Made by a program: the position numbers and the translations under genes. 64,000 nt of DNA from Pseudomonas guariconensis (GTDB taxonomy: Bacteria > Pseudomonadota > Gammaproteobacteria > Pseudomonadales > Pseudomonadaceae): contig NZ_JAMYBK010000018.1 of the NCBI RefSeq assembly GCF_024127895.1, forward strand, positions 1 through 64,000. The letters are read 5' to 3'. The notes under the pieces are model-generated. The model saw only the letters and a list, made by a program, of their open reading frames with translations, did not search any database and had not been told where the DNA came from. Shown here in pieces: positions 49,881 to 59,017 of the stretch. Each line of letters starts with the position of its first letter. Position 1 is the first letter of the stretch.

Positions 49881-50537
49881 TCAGAACGTCATTTCTTGCA
49901 CATCGTCCGGCACGATCAGCTTGCCGGCGGTCTTTTCGATGATTTCCTCGATGCTCACTCCCGGTGCGGTCTCGCGCAGGATGAAGGCGCCATCCTCGAT
50001 CTCGAGGTAGGCCAGGTCGGTGAGCACCTTGCGAATGCAGCCGGCGCCGGTCAGCGGCAGGCTGCAGCGCGGCAACAGCTTGGACTCGCCGTCCTTGGAG
50101 GCGTGGGTCATGGTGACGATGATGTTCTCGGCACCGGCCACCAGGTCCATGGCGCCGCCCATGCCCTTGACCAGCTTGCCGGGGATCATCCAGGACGCGA
50201 TGTTGCCCTCCACGTCCACCTCGAAGGCACCGAGCACGGTGAGGTCGACGTGGCCGCCACGGATCATGGCGAAGGACTGGGCCGAGTCGAAGATCGAGGC
50301 ACCGCGGCGGGCGGTGACGGTCTGCTTGCCGGCGTTGATCATGTCGGCATCGATGGTGCCCTCGGTGGGGAACTCGCCCATGCCCAGCAGGCCGTTCTCC
50401 GACTGCAGCATCACATCCATGTCGGCGGGCACGTAGTTGGCCACCAGGGTCGGGATGCCGATGCCGAGGTTGACGTAGTAACCATCCTTCAGTTCACGGG
50501 CGACGCGTTGCGCCATCTGTTCGCGGGTCAGTGCCAT
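49881..50537 (-). CDS. 3-oxoacid CoA-transferase subunit B
   Basis: 218 residues. The family catalytic Glu is in QSENGLLGMG, preceded by NLGIGIPTLVANY, with GGHVDLTVLGAFEV and AAGAENIIVTMTH-like VAGAENIIVTMTHASKDGE further on. Together with subunit A it transfers CoA from an acyl donor to a short 3-oxo acid such as acetoacetate. ATG 50537; separated from subunit A by 34 nt. Confidence 0.9.
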   Translation of the reverse strand: MALTREQMAQRVARELKDGYYVNLGIGIPTLVANYVPADMDVMLQSENGLLGMGEFPTEGTIDADMINAGKQTVTARRGASIFDSAQSFAMIRGGHVDLTVLGAFEVDVEGNIASWMIPGKLVKGMGGAMDLVAGAENIIVTMTHASKDGESKLLPRCSLPLTGAGCIRKVLTDLAYLEIEDGAFILRETAPGVSIEEIIEKTAGKLIVPDDVQEMTF

Positions 50538-50571
50538 GGTCAGGATCTCTTTGTTGTTCTGTGGACGGCGC

Positions 50572-51270
50572 TCAGGCCTTGACGGTGCGCTTTTCGATGC
50601 GCTTCTCGAAGGTGCCGACGATGACCCGGTCGACATAGATGCCCGGGGTGTGGATCTCGCTGGGCAGCAGCACGCCCGGCTCGACGATCTCCTCGACCTC
50701 GACCACGGTGATCTTGCCGGCGGTGGCGGCCAGCGGGTTGAAGTTCTGCGCGGTGTTGCGGTACACCACGTTGCCGTAGTGGTCGGCCTTCCAGCCCTTG
50801 ACGATGGCGAAGTCGCCGGTGATGGATTCTTCGAGGATGTACTTGCGGCCCTTGAACTCGCGCACTTCCTTGCCTTCGGCGACCGGGGTGCCGTAGCCGG
50901 TGGCGGTGTAGAAGGCCGGGATACCGGCGCCACCGGCGCGCATCTTCTCGGCCAGGGTGCCTTGCGGGGTCAGCTCGACTTCCAGCTCGCCGCTGAGCAG
51001 TTGGCGCTCGAACTCGGCGTTCTCGCCCACGTAGGAGGCGACCATCTTGCGGATCTGCCGGTCTTCCAGCAGCACGCCCAGGCCAAAGCCATCCACGCCG
51101 CAGTTGTTGGAGACCACGGTCAGGCCCTTGACGCCACGGCGCTTGATCTCGGCGATGAGGTTCTCGGGGATGCCGCACAGGCCGAAGCCGCCGGCCAGTA
51201 CCGTCATGTTGTCGGTCAGGCCTTCGAGGGCCTGTTCATAGGTTGCTACGCGCTTGTCCAGTCCGGCCAT
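50572..51270 (-). CDS. 3-oxoacid CoA-transferase subunit A
   Basis: 232 residues. Family blocks VLAGGFGLCGIPENLI, VVSNNCGVDGFGLGVLL, GAGIPAFYTATGYGT and EESITGDFAIVKGWKADHYGN. It forms the heteromer with subunit B. First gene of the A-B-AtoE unit, divergent from a LysR gene with 123 nt between. Acetoacetate use is inferred from AtoE and the family. Confidence 0.9.
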   Translation of the reverse strand: MAGLDKRVATYEQALEGLTDNMTVLAGGFGLCGIPENLIAEIKRRGVKGLTVVSNNCGVDGFGLGVLLEDRQIRKMVASYVGENAEFERQLLSGELEVELTPQGTLAEKMRAGGAGIPAFYTATGYGTPVAEGKEVREFKGRKYILEESITGDFAIVKGWKADHYGNVVYRNTAQNFNPLAATAGKITVVEVEEIVEPGVLLPSEIHTPGIYVDRVIVGTFEKRIEKRTVKA

Positions 51271-51341
51271 GCTGATTCGCCCTGTTGTAGTTGTTGAAGT
51301 GCATGTGTGGGCATCTTCACCGCTGGCGACTGATTTGTTAA

Positions 51342-51382
51342 TTTTGTTTTAATCATCGATTGATAATTTTTCCAAAACAAAA
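51342..51382. promoter_or_regulatory. Candidate LysR operator in the divergent CoA-transferase/LysR promoter
   Basis: AATTTTGTTTTAAT-rich DNA with TTTTGTTTT (51342-51350) and its reverse complement AAAACAAAA (51374-51382), and ATCA-TCGAT-TGAT (51352-51364) between. The AT-richness and the nested dyads fit an LTTR-controlled divergent promoter. Confidence 0.45.
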
Positions 51383-51393
51383 CCGAGCCTGCC

Positions 51394-52299
51394 ATGAACG
51401 TCAAGCAACTGCGCGCCTTCGTCACCGTGGCCAAGTACAAGAGCTTCGCCCAGGCCGGCGAGCACCTGCACGTCTCGCAACCGGCCCTGAGCCTGACCAT
51501 CAAGGCCCTGGAAGACAACCTCGGCGGCGCCCTGCTCACCCGTACCACCCGCAGCGTCAGCCTGACACCCGAGGGCGAGGTGCTGCTGCCCCTGGCGCGG
51601 CGCCTGCTGGCCGACTGGGACGACACCGAGGAGATGCTGCGCCAGCGCTTCACCCTGCAACTGGGCCGGGTCGCGGTGGCGGCCATGCCGGCCTTCGCCG
51701 GCAACCTGCTGCCCCAGTCGCTCAAGGTATTCCGCCAGCGCTACCCGCGGGTCAACGTCACCGTGCACGACGTGATCAACGAACAGGTGCTGGAGCTGGT
51801 GCGCCATCGCCGCGTCGAGCTGGGCATCGGCTTCGAACCGGAAGGCAGCGACGCCCTGCGCTTCCACCCGCTGTACCTGGACCGTTTCGTCGCCGTGGTG
51901 CCCGCCGACTCGCCCCTGGCCGGGCAGCGGCAAGTGACCTGGCGCGAACTGCTGGCCGAGGACTTCATCGCCCTGCAACGCCCCTCGGCGGTACGCCTGC
52001 TGCTGGAGCAGCACCTGGCGGCCGAGCATGGCAAACTGGCGGTGGCCTTCGAGAGCCACCAGTTGTCGACCATCGGTCGCATGGTCGCCAACGGCCTGGG
52101 CGTCAGCGCCGTGCCAGCGCTGTGCATCGGCCAGATGCAGGAGCTCGGTGCCCGCTGCGTACCACTGGTCGAGCCCAGCGTGGAGCGACGCATCGGGGTC
52201 ATCGCCCTGAGCGACCATAAGCTCTCCACCGCAGCCCAGGCGCTGCTCGAGGTATTGCTTTCCCACACCCGACCACAGGAGGTGACATGCGTTTCGTGA
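51394..52299 (+). CDS. LysR-family transcriptional regulator
   Basis: 301 residues. Winged HTH start NVKQLRAFVTVAKYKSFAQA with HVSQPALSLTIKALE as the recognition helix; effector domain follows. It is divergent from CoA-transferase A and so the likely regulator of that operon. The aldo/keto reductase gene begins inside its 3' end (13-nt overlap), which couples the two. Confidence 0.87.
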   Translation: MNVKQLRAFVTVAKYKSFAQAGEHLHVSQPALSLTIKALEDNLGGALLTRTTRSVSLTPEGEVLLPLARRLLADWDDTEEMLRQRFTLQLGRVAVAAMPAFAGNLLPQSLKVFRQRYPRVNVTVHDVINEQVLELVRHRRVELGIGFEPEGSDALRFHPLYLDRFVAVVPADSPLAGQRQVTWRELLAEDFIALQRPSAVRLLLEQHLAAEHGKLAVAFESHQLSTIGRMVANGLGVSAVPALCIGQMQELGARCVPLVEPSVERRIGVIALSDHKLSTAAQALLEVLLSHTRPQEVTCVS

Positions 52300-53108
52300 A
52301 ACTGGCAGGCGCCACGGTTCCGGCCATTGGCCAGGGCACCTGGTACATGGGCGAAGACCCAGGCAACCGGGCGGCCGAGGTGGCCGCCCTGCAGCAGGGT
52401 ATCGAACTGGGCCTGAGCCTGATCGACACGGCCGAGATGTACGCCGAGGGTGGCGCCGAGCAGGTGGTCGGCCAGGCCATCGCCGGGCGCCGCGACCAGG
52501 TGTTCCTGGTCAGCAAGGTCTATCCGCACAACGCCAGCCGCCGTGGCCTGCCCGCCGCCTGCGAGCGCAGCCTGGCGCGCCTGGGTACCGACTGCATCGA
52601 CCTGTACCTGCTGCACTGGCGCGGCCAGTACCCGCTGGAGGAAACCGTCGAGGCCTTCGAGCGCCTGCGCGAGCAAGGCAAGATCCGCCGCTGGGGCGTC
52701 TCCAACTTCGATGTCGACGACTTGCGCGAACTGCACAATCCCGACTGCGCCACCAACCAGGTGCTGTACAACCCGGCCCAACGCGGCATCGAGTTCGACC
52801 TGCTGCCCTGGAGCCAGGCGCGCCAACTGCCGACCATGGCCTACTGCCCCTTGGCCCAGGCCGGGCGCTTGTTGCAGCACCCGGTGCTGGCCGAGATCGG
52901 CGAGCGCCACGGGGCGACCCCGGCCCAGGTCAGCCTGGCCTGGGTGACGCGCAACGACGGGGTGATCGCCATACCCAAGGCGGTGGCGCCGGCGCATGTG
53001 CAACTCAATGCCGCGGCGGGAAGCCTGGTGTTGACCAGCGAGGACCTGCGGGCGATCGACCGGGCGTTTCCGGCGCCTACGCGCAAGCAGCGGTTGGCGA
53101 TGGTCTGA
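52287..53108 (+). CDS. Aldo/keto reductase
   Basis: 273 residues, NADPH-dependent. Catalytic tetrad visible: Asp and Tyr in LIDTAEMYAEGG, Lys in FLVSKVYPHNA, His in LYLLHWRG. NADPH side: WGVSNFDVDDL and IPKAVAP. The overlap with the LysR gene suggests co-transcription. A detoxifying or catabolic carbonyl reductase; substrate unknown. Confidence 0.87.
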   Translation: MRFVKLAGATVPAIGQGTWYMGEDPGNRAAEVAALQQGIELGLSLIDTAEMYAEGGAEQVVGQAIAGRRDQVFLVSKVYPHNASRRGLPAACERSLARLGTDCIDLYLLHWRGQYPLEETVEAFERLREQGKIRRWGVSNFDVDDLRELHNPDCATNQVLYNPAQRGIEFDLLPWSQARQLPTMAYCPLAQAGRLLQHPVLAEIGERHGATPAQVSLAWVTRNDGVIAIPKAVAPAHVQLNAAAGSLVLTSEDLRAIDRAFPAPTRKQRLAMV

Positions 53109-53122
53109 AGGCTACCAAGGGG

Positions 53123-53136
53123 GCGGGCCTGCCCGC
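53123..53136. repeat. Short GC palindrome GCGGGC-CT-GCCCGC
   Basis: Part of a REP-like sequence (continuing GCGAATAAGCC) between the reductase and dnaE2 stops. Confidence 0.5.
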
Positions 53137-53162
53137 GAATAAGCCAGCCCTGACACCCTGAA

Positions 53163-53180
53163 AAGCGAGCAATGTCGCTT
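53163..53180 (-). terminator. Terminator of dnaE2
   Basis: On the minus strand AAGCGA, loop CATTGC, TCGCTT then TTC: 6-bp stem followed by T residues just past the dnaE2 stop (53184). Confidence 0.6.
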
Positions 53181-53183
53181 GCC

Positions 53184-56100
53184 CTAATGGAAATCCCGAC
53201 TGCGCACATCCAGCCCCTGCAACAAGGGGCTGATGTCCTCCAGCCGTCGGGCGACCAGGTGCCTGACGCCACTCTCTTGCTCCAGCCGCCCACTCACCTT
53301 GAGCAACTGCGCCCCCACCAGCGCCCTGCGCTGGCGTTCGGCCAGGTCGCGCCAGACCACCACATTGACCATCCCGTGTTCGTCCTCGAGGGTGACGAAG
53401 GTCACCCCGCTGGCGGTCTGTGGCCGCTGCCTGCCCACCACCAGCCCGGCCACGGCGATGCTGTCGCCATGCCCGACCCCGGCCAGTTCACCGGAACTGC
53501 GACAGCCCAACGCCCGCAAGCGGGAGCGCAGCAGGGCCAGCGGATGCGGCCCCAGAGTAGTGCCCAGGGTGGCGTAGTCGGCAAGCAGGTCCTCGCCCAA
53601 CGTCGGCGCCGGCAATGCCACCGGCGCTTCCGGCGTGGCCTGCACACTTGCGAACAACGGCAGTTGCGCCTGCACCGCCGCCACCTGCCAGCGTGCCTGG
53701 TGCCGGTTACGGGCCAGCGTGCGCAGGGCACCGGCATCGGCCAGGCGGGCACGGGCGCGCCCGTCCAGGCCAGCGCGCAGGCACAGGTCCTCGATGTCCC
53801 GCCAGGGCCGCTGCGCCCGCGCCTGCTCCAGGCGCCGGGCGTCGGCCTCGTTGAAACCGCGCACCTGGCGCAGCCCGAGGCGGATCGCCAGCGCCCCCTG
53901 CCCCATCGGCTCCAGGGTGCAGTCCCACTCGCTGTGGCACACATCCACCGGCCGCACCTCGACACCCTGGCGACGCGCCTCCTGCAACAACTGGTCGGGG
54001 CTGTAGAACCCCATGGGCCAGCTGTTGACTAGGGCACAGGTGAAGATCGCCGGCTCGTGGCACTTGAGCCAACTGCTGGCGTAGCACAACAAGGCGAAGC
54101 TGGCGGCATGGGACTCAGGAAAGCCATAGCTGCCGAACCCCTTGATCTGCTCGAAGATGCGTTCGGCGAAGGCCTGGTCGTAGCCGTTGCGCAGCATGCC
54201 GCGGACCAGCCGCTCGCGGTGCGGCTCCAAGCCGCCATGGCGCTTCCAGGCGGCCATGCTGCGACGCAACTGGTCGGCCTCGCCGGGGCTGTAGTCGGCA
54301 GCGACCATGGCCAGCTCCATCACCTGCTCCTGGAACAGCGGCACGCCCAGGGTCCGCTTGAACACCGCCTTCAGCGCCGGCGACGGGTAGCTGATCGGCT
54401 CCTGCCCCAGGCGCCGGCGCAGGAAGGGATGGACCATATCGCCCTGGATCGGCCCCGGGCGGACGATGGCCACCTCGATCACCAGGTCGTAGAACGTCTG
54501 TGGCCTGAGCCGGGGCAACATGGCCATCTGCGCCCGCGACTCGATCTGGAACACGCCCATGGTCTCGGCACGGCTGATCATGGCGTAGGTGGCCGGATCG
54601 TCGGCCGGGATGGTCGCCAGGCTCAGGTGCCGGTCACGGTGCCGGGCCATCAGGTCGAAGCAGCGCCGTAGCGCGCTGAGCATGCCCAGAGCGAGCACGT
54701 CGACCTTGAGCAGGCCGACCAGGTCGAGGTCGTCCTTGTCCCACTGGATCACCGTGCGCTCCGGCATGGCGGCGTTCTCCACCGGCACCAGGCGGTCCAG
54801 CGGCTGTTCGGAGATGACGAAGCCCCCGGGGTGCTGGGACAGGTGCCGGGGAAACCCGATCAGCTCGCCGGCCAGCACCAGGATGCGCCGCAGCGACGGG
54901 CTCTGCGCCTCGAAGCCAGCCTCGGCCAGGCGCTGCGCACCGGGGATGCGGTCGCTCCAGCGCCCGCAGCACTTGGCCAGGGCATCCACCTGGTCGGCCG
55001 GCAGCCCCAGCGCCCGGGCCACGTCGCGCACCGCACCGGCGGCGTGGTAGGTGTTGACCACCGCGGTGAGTGCGGCCCGGTGCCGGCCATAGCGACGGAA
55101 CACGTACTGGATCACCTCTTCGCGGCGGTCGTGCTCGAAGTCCACGTCGATGTCCGGCGGCTCGTTGCGCTCGCGGGACAGGAAGCGCTCGAACAGCAGC
55201 CGGTGCTGCATGGGGTCCAGCTCGGTGATGCCCAGCACGAAGCACACCACCGAGTTGGCGGCCGAGCCCCGGCCCTGGCAGAGGATGCCCTGCTGCCGGG
55301 CGAAGTCGACGATGTCGTGGACGGTGAGAAAATAACTTTCGTAGCCCAGCTCCTCGATCAGAGCCAGCTCCCTGGCCAGGGTCTTGCGCACCTTGGCGCT
55401 CGGCCCCTGGGGCCAGCGCTCGGGCAAGCGTTGCTCGCACAACTGGCGCAGCCAACTGGCCGGGGTGTGACCCTGCGGGACCAGCTCACGGGGATACTGG
55501 TACTTCAGCTCGCCCAGGTCGAAACGACAGCGCCCGGCGATGGCCAGGGTCTCGGCCAGCAGGTCGGCCGGGTACAGCTCGGCCAACTGCTCGCGCGAGC
55601 GCAGGTGGCGCTCGCCATTGGGGAACAGGTAGCGGCCGGCCTCGGCCACGCTGCAGTGCTGGCGGATCGCGGTCATGCAATCCTGCAGGGCCCGGCGGCC
55701 ACGCACATGCATGTGCACGTCGCCACAGGCCACCGCACGGATCCCCAACTGCCCGGCCAGGGCACGCAGGCGCTGCAAGCGGCCGGCATCGTCGCTGCCC
55801 CGGTGCAGGTGCACCCCCAGCCACAGACGCTCGCCGAACAGGCTCTTGAGCCATTGCCCAGGCGCCGCATCGCTCGGTTCATCGGCGATCCACAGCGCCA
55901 GCAAGCCTTGGCAATGGGCCTGCAGGTCCTCGGCCAGGAGCTGGTAGTCGCCCTTTTCCGCCCGCCGCCGCGCCTGGGTGATCAAGGCGCAGAGGTTCTG
56001 GTAGCCGCCCAGGTCCTCGACCAGCAGGACCAGCCTTGGCCCCTGGTGCACGCGCACCTCGCTGCCGACGATCAAATGCAGTGGGTGTTGCCGAGCAGCC

Positions 56101-56264
56101 TGCCAGGCACGAACGATGCCAGCCAGAGTGCATTCGTCGGTGATGGCCAGGGCCTGGTAGCCCTGCTCATGGGCCCGCTTGAACAGCTCGTCGGCGCTGG
56201 AGGCACCGCGCTGGAAGCTGAAGTTCGACAGGCAGTGCAGCTCCGCGTAGGCCGGTGCGCTCAT
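53184..56264 (-). CDS. dnaE2: Error-prone DNA polymerase DnaE2
   Basis: 1026 residues. PHP domain at the N-terminus (YAELHCLSNFSFQRGASSADE), palm and fingers with SRERNEPPDIDVDFEHD holding the catalytic Asp triad, HPGGFVISEQ and GVPLFQEQVMELA, then an OB-fold region near the C-terminus. It is the replicative-type polymerase for SOS translesion synthesis and needs ImuA and ImuB. ATG 56264 overlaps the imuB stop (ATGA). Last gene of lexA2-imuA-imuB-dnaE2. Confidence 0.95.
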   Translation of the reverse strand: MSAPAYAELHCLSNFSFQRGASSADELFKRAHEQGYQALAITDECTLAGIVRAWQAARQHPLHLIVGSEVRVHQGPRLVLLVEDLGGYQNLCALITQARRRAEKGDYQLLAEDLQAHCQGLLALWIADEPSDAAPGQWLKSLFGERLWLGVHLHRGSDDAGRLQRLRALAGQLGIRAVACGDVHMHVRGRRALQDCMTAIRQHCSVAEAGRYLFPNGERHLRSREQLAELYPADLLAETLAIAGRCRFDLGELKYQYPRELVPQGHTPASWLRQLCEQRLPERWPQGPSAKVRKTLARELALIEELGYESYFLTVHDIVDFARQQGILCQGRGSAANSVVCFVLGITELDPMQHRLLFERFLSRERNEPPDIDVDFEHDRREEVIQYVFRRYGRHRAALTAVVNTYHAAGAVRDVARALGLPADQVDALAKCCGRWSDRIPGAQRLAEAGFEAQSPSLRRILVLAGELIGFPRHLSQHPGGFVISEQPLDRLVPVENAAMPERTVIQWDKDDLDLVGLLKVDVLALGMLSALRRCFDLMARHRDRHLSLATIPADDPATYAMISRAETMGVFQIESRAQMAMLPRLRPQTFYDLVIEVAIVRPGPIQGDMVHPFLRRRLGQEPISYPSPALKAVFKRTLGVPLFQEQVMELAMVAADYSPGEADQLRRSMAAWKRHGGLEPHRERLVRGMLRNGYDQAFAERIFEQIKGFGSYGFPESHAASFALLCYASSWLKCHEPAIFTCALVNSWPMGFYSPDQLLQEARRQGVEVRPVDVCHSEWDCTLEPMGQGALAIRLGLRQVRGFNEADARRLEQARAQRPWRDIEDLCLRAGLDGRARARLADAGALRTLARNRHQARWQVAAVQAQLPLFASVQATPEAPVALPAPTLGEDLLADYATLGTTLGPHPLALLRSRLRALGCRSSGELAGVGHGDSIAVAGLVVGRQRPQTASGVTFVTLEDEHGMVNVVVWRDLAERQRRALVGAQLLKVSGRLEQESGVRHLVARRLEDISPLLQGLDVRSRDFH

Positions 56265-57679
56265 GCGAACCAGCCCTGCAGCCACAGCGGGCCGGGCCGG
56301 GCCAGGTCGTGGTAGGCCCAACCGCGCAAACCATCGCGGGTCTCGATGCAGTAGTAGTCGCGACGCACATCGCCGCCGTCCCACCAGCCCGACTCGATGC
56401 GCTCGGCCTGGCCCAGCAGGCGCAGGCCGGCCTGCGGCAACACCTGGGGTTCGGCCAGCAGCCAACCGGGGCGGCTGCCAGGCGCGACCGTCACGGCCCC
56501 CTGGGCGCCCTGCTCTGCCAGCTGCCAGGCGCATTCGGGGCGCGGGTCGGCTTCGGCGCGCAGGCCCTTGACCGCTTCGTCGCCCAGCCGCGCCCGCAGG
56601 CGTTCGCGCAATTGCTCCCACGGCTGGGCCTGCTGCGCCCGGGTTTCGAACAGCGCCCGATGCTGGGGCACGAAGGGCGGCAGGTCCTCGGCCAGCAGGC
56701 GCAGGTTGCGCACCGGCGCCGGGATGCGCAGCGGTTCGAGGCGACCACGGGCCAACTCGAACAGCATCGCGGCATCGCGCTCGGCCGCCAGCAGGCCGAC
56801 CTTGAGCCGGGTGTCCGGCCCGTCGGCATGCTCCAGGTACAGCTCGAAGCGTTGCACCCCGCAATCGCGGCCGGCAAGAAACGCGGCCAGGTCGTTGACC
56901 AGGCGGCGCAAGGGAAACAACAGGGCCTGGTGCGACTCGACGTCGAAGTTCAGCTCCAGGCGTGCCTCGAAGCGGTCCGGCGGGCGATGGAAGTCCAGCC
57001 CCAAGCTGCGCAGGCCGAGCAACTGGTCCAGGTGCAATTGCACGTCGGCGGCAAAACGCCTGGCCAGGGCATCGCGTGGCAACGCCAGGACCTCGCCGAG
57101 CCGGCGCAGGCCCATGCGGGCGAACGCCTCGGCCGCCTCCGTGGGCAGGCCGACCCGCCCGACCGGCATGCTGGCCAGGGCCGCGCGGGTCTCTTCGGGG
57201 CGGGTCACGGCCAGGCCATCGTGGCCGTTGGCGAGCATGCGCGCCGCCACCGGGTTGGTCGCCAGGACGATGCGCTGGCGCAGCCCCAGGGCGCCCAGCT
57301 CCTGACGCAGGCGCGCCTCGAACGAAGGCCAGGGGCCGAACAGTTGCAGGCTGGAGCCAACCTCCAGGAGCAAGGCACGCGGGTAATGCAGGCTGACCTG
57401 GCCGCTGAAACGGTAGGCCCAGGCCGCCAACAGCTGCTGCACCTGCTCGATGCGTGCCGGGTCTGTCTCGACGCAGGCGAAACCATCGGCCAGGGCTCGG
57501 GCGGCGGTCAAGGTCTGCCCGGCACGCAAGCCGAGCCTGGCGGCCGCCGCATTGACCGCCTGCAGTACCCGCCGCTGGGACGGTCCCGCGATCAGCACCA
57601 GCGGCGAATCGGGGTCGTCGCGCTCGCGCAGGACGGTGTCCAACGCCAGTTGGGGGAAGAGGATACAGGCCCAGAGCAT
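56261..57679 (-). CDS. imuB: ImuB, catalytically inactive Y-family polymerase subunit
   Basis: 472 residues, Y-family fold. The usual catalytic DxD at the N-terminus is replaced (LWACILFPQLALDTVL), so it cannot polymerise; it probably links the beta clamp to DnaE2. Motifs GLRAGQTLTAARALA and LATNPVAARMLANG are as in ImuB. ATG 57679 follows ImuA by 7 nt and has GGAGG upstream. Confidence 0.92.
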   Translation of the reverse strand: MLWACILFPQLALDTVLRERDDPDSPLVLIAGPSQRRVLQAVNAAAARLGLRAGQTLTAARALADGFACVETDPARIEQVQQLLAAWAYRFSGQVSLHYPRALLLEVGSSLQLFGPWPSFEARLRQELGALGLRQRIVLATNPVAARMLANGHDGLAVTRPEETRAALASMPVGRVGLPTEAAEAFARMGLRRLGEVLALPRDALARRFAADVQLHLDQLLGLRSLGLDFHRPPDRFEARLELNFDVESHQALLFPLRRLVNDLAAFLAGRDCGVQRFELYLEHADGPDTRLKVGLLAAERDAAMLFELARGRLEPLRIPAPVRNLRLLAEDLPPFVPQHRALFETRAQQAQPWEQLRERLRARLGDEAVKGLRAEADPRPECAWQLAEQGAQGAVTVAPGSRPGWLLAEPQVLPQAGLRLLGQAERIESGWWDGGDVRRDYYCIETRDGLRGWAYHDLARPGPLWLQGWFA

Positions 57680-57686
57680 GGCGCCG

Positions 57687-58307
57687 TCACCTCCACTGCG
57701 GGCAGGCGATCGGCATGACCGGTGGCAGACCGCCCCGGCACTTGAGCACTCGCCACTGAGGCGGCCGGGCGTCGATGGCGATGCGCAGTGCCGCTGGCGA
57801 GGGATTGTGCGCGGCCTGTTGCGGCCTGCAGGCGAAGGCCAGGGCCTGACCAGCCTCGGCAGCCACCTGCAGGCGGCGCAAGGCGCGGTCGTCGGCACGC
57901 TCGGGCCAGCACAGCACCGCCGCGCAGTTGCCGGAGCGCAGGCACTGCTCGGCCGCCCACAAGGCATCGGCCTGCCGCGCCTGCACCTGGACCACCCCGC
58001 GCAGGTCCACCCCTGCCGCCTGCCAGGCCGGTGCATAGGGGATGAAGGGCGGGCCCACCAGCACCACCCGGCCGCCTTCGCCGGTCAAGCGTGCAAGGCT
58101 CGGCCAGAGCAACTGCAGTTCGCCACACCCAGGGCTGGCCAACAGCAATTCGCTGAGCGCCGCCGCCGGCCAGCCACCTTCGGGCAACCGCTCGTCTAGC
58201 GAGGCATGGCCGGTGGGCTGCTGGCCGAGTGGGCGCGCCTGGGCCTGGCGACCGCGCCATACCCGACGCTGGTCGAGCAACCTGTCGAGATCGACCACCG
58301 CGCCCAT
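57687..58307 (-). CDS. imuA: ImuA, accessory protein of the mutasome
   Basis: 206 residues, related to RecA/SulA-type proteins. Start VDLDRLLDQRRVWRGRQ, then HASLDERLPEGGWPAAALSE and VVLVGPPFIPYAPAW. It needs to act with ImuB and DnaE2 in damage-induced mutagenesis. Its stop and the lexA2 stop/start are tightly packed: imuA begins at 58307, directly at the lexA2 stop. Confidence 0.92.
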   Translation of the reverse strand: MGAVVDLDRLLDQRRVWRGRQAQARPLGQQPTGHASLDERLPEGGWPAAALSELLLASPGCGELQLLWPSLARLTGEGGRVVLVGPPFIPYAPAWQAAGVDLRGVVQVQARQADALWAAEQCLRSGNCAAVLCWPERADDRALRRLQVAAEAGQALAFACRPQQAAHNPSPAALRIAIDARPPQWRVLKCRGGLPPVMPIACPQWR

Positions 58308-58924
58308 CAGTCGCGCCTCAGCAAGCCGCAGAACACGCCTTCGATGAAGAACTCCCGGCCCGGCGCCACCTCGATCGGCGCATAGGCCGGATTGCGCGGC
58401 AACAGGCGGTAGCCGCCGGGCACGCGCTGCAGGCGCTTGATGGTCACCTCGCCGTCCAGCCGGGCGACCACGACCTGGCCGTCGCGTGCCTCGGCCTGCT
58501 GGCGGATACCGACCAGGTCACCGTCGAAGATGCCGTCGTCGATCATCGAGTCGCCACGCACCTTGAGCAAGTAGTCGGGGGTACGGCGGAACAGGCTGGG
58601 GTCGAGCAGCAACTGCTCGTGGATGCCCAGGTCGGGGCCGATCGGCGCACCGGCCGCTACCTGGCCGAGCACGGGCACTTCCAGGATCTCGGGGCGACGC
58701 AGAGGCTCGGCCAGGCGAATGCCACGCGCCTGGTTGGGCGTGACCTCGATGAAGCCGGCCTGGCACAGGGCGGTGATGTGCTTGCGCGCCACGCTACGCG
58801 AGGCGAAACCGAAACGCTGCGCGATGTCGGCCAGGCTCGGCGGCTGGCCGTGGTCGGCGATGCGTTCGCGGATGAACTCGAGGATGGCGCGGCGTTTGGG
58901 GGTCATGTTGTCCATGGAGTACAT
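58307..58924 (-). CDS. lexA2: LexA2 repressor
   Basis: 205 residues. Winged HTH at 1-70 (TPKRRAILEFIRERIADHGQ, SVARKHITALCQ), self-cleavage site A91-G92 in QVAAGAPIG, catalytic S126 in GDSMIDD and K163 in VTIKRL. Together with the cassette it is the second, dedicated LexA of P. putida. ATG 58924 is inside the operator palindrome; ATG 58915 or 58906 are possible starts. No ribosome-binding site is clear for any. Confidence 0.93.
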   Translation of the reverse strand: MYSMDNMTPKRRAILEFIRERIADHGQPPSLADIAQRFGFASRSVARKHITALCQAGFIEVTPNQARGIRLAEPLRRPEILEVPVLGQVAAGAPIGPDLGIHEQLLLDPSLFRRTPDYLLKVRGDSMIDDGIFDGDLVGIRQQAEARDGQVVVARLDGEVTIKRLQRVPGGYRLLPRNPAYAPIEVAPGREFFIEGVFCGLLRRD

Positions 58925-58932
58925 TTGTACTC
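58917..58932. promoter_or_regulatory. LexA2-type operator overlapping the lexA2 start
   Basis: GAGTACATTTGTACTC is a 7-bp-arm palindrome, GTAC-N4-GTAC at its core (58919-58930). It agrees with the GTAC-N4-GT(A/G)C type reported for LexA2 in P. putida and differs from the CTGT-N8-ACAG SOS box. It lies across the first ATG of lexA2. Confidence 0.75.
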
Positions 58933-59017
58933 TTTTCGTGAAACGGTGAACAGCCCCCTTCGTCGTCGGCTTTGACTATCATGCCCAGCATTGACGTTTT
59001 CCCCGCCAGGATGCCCG

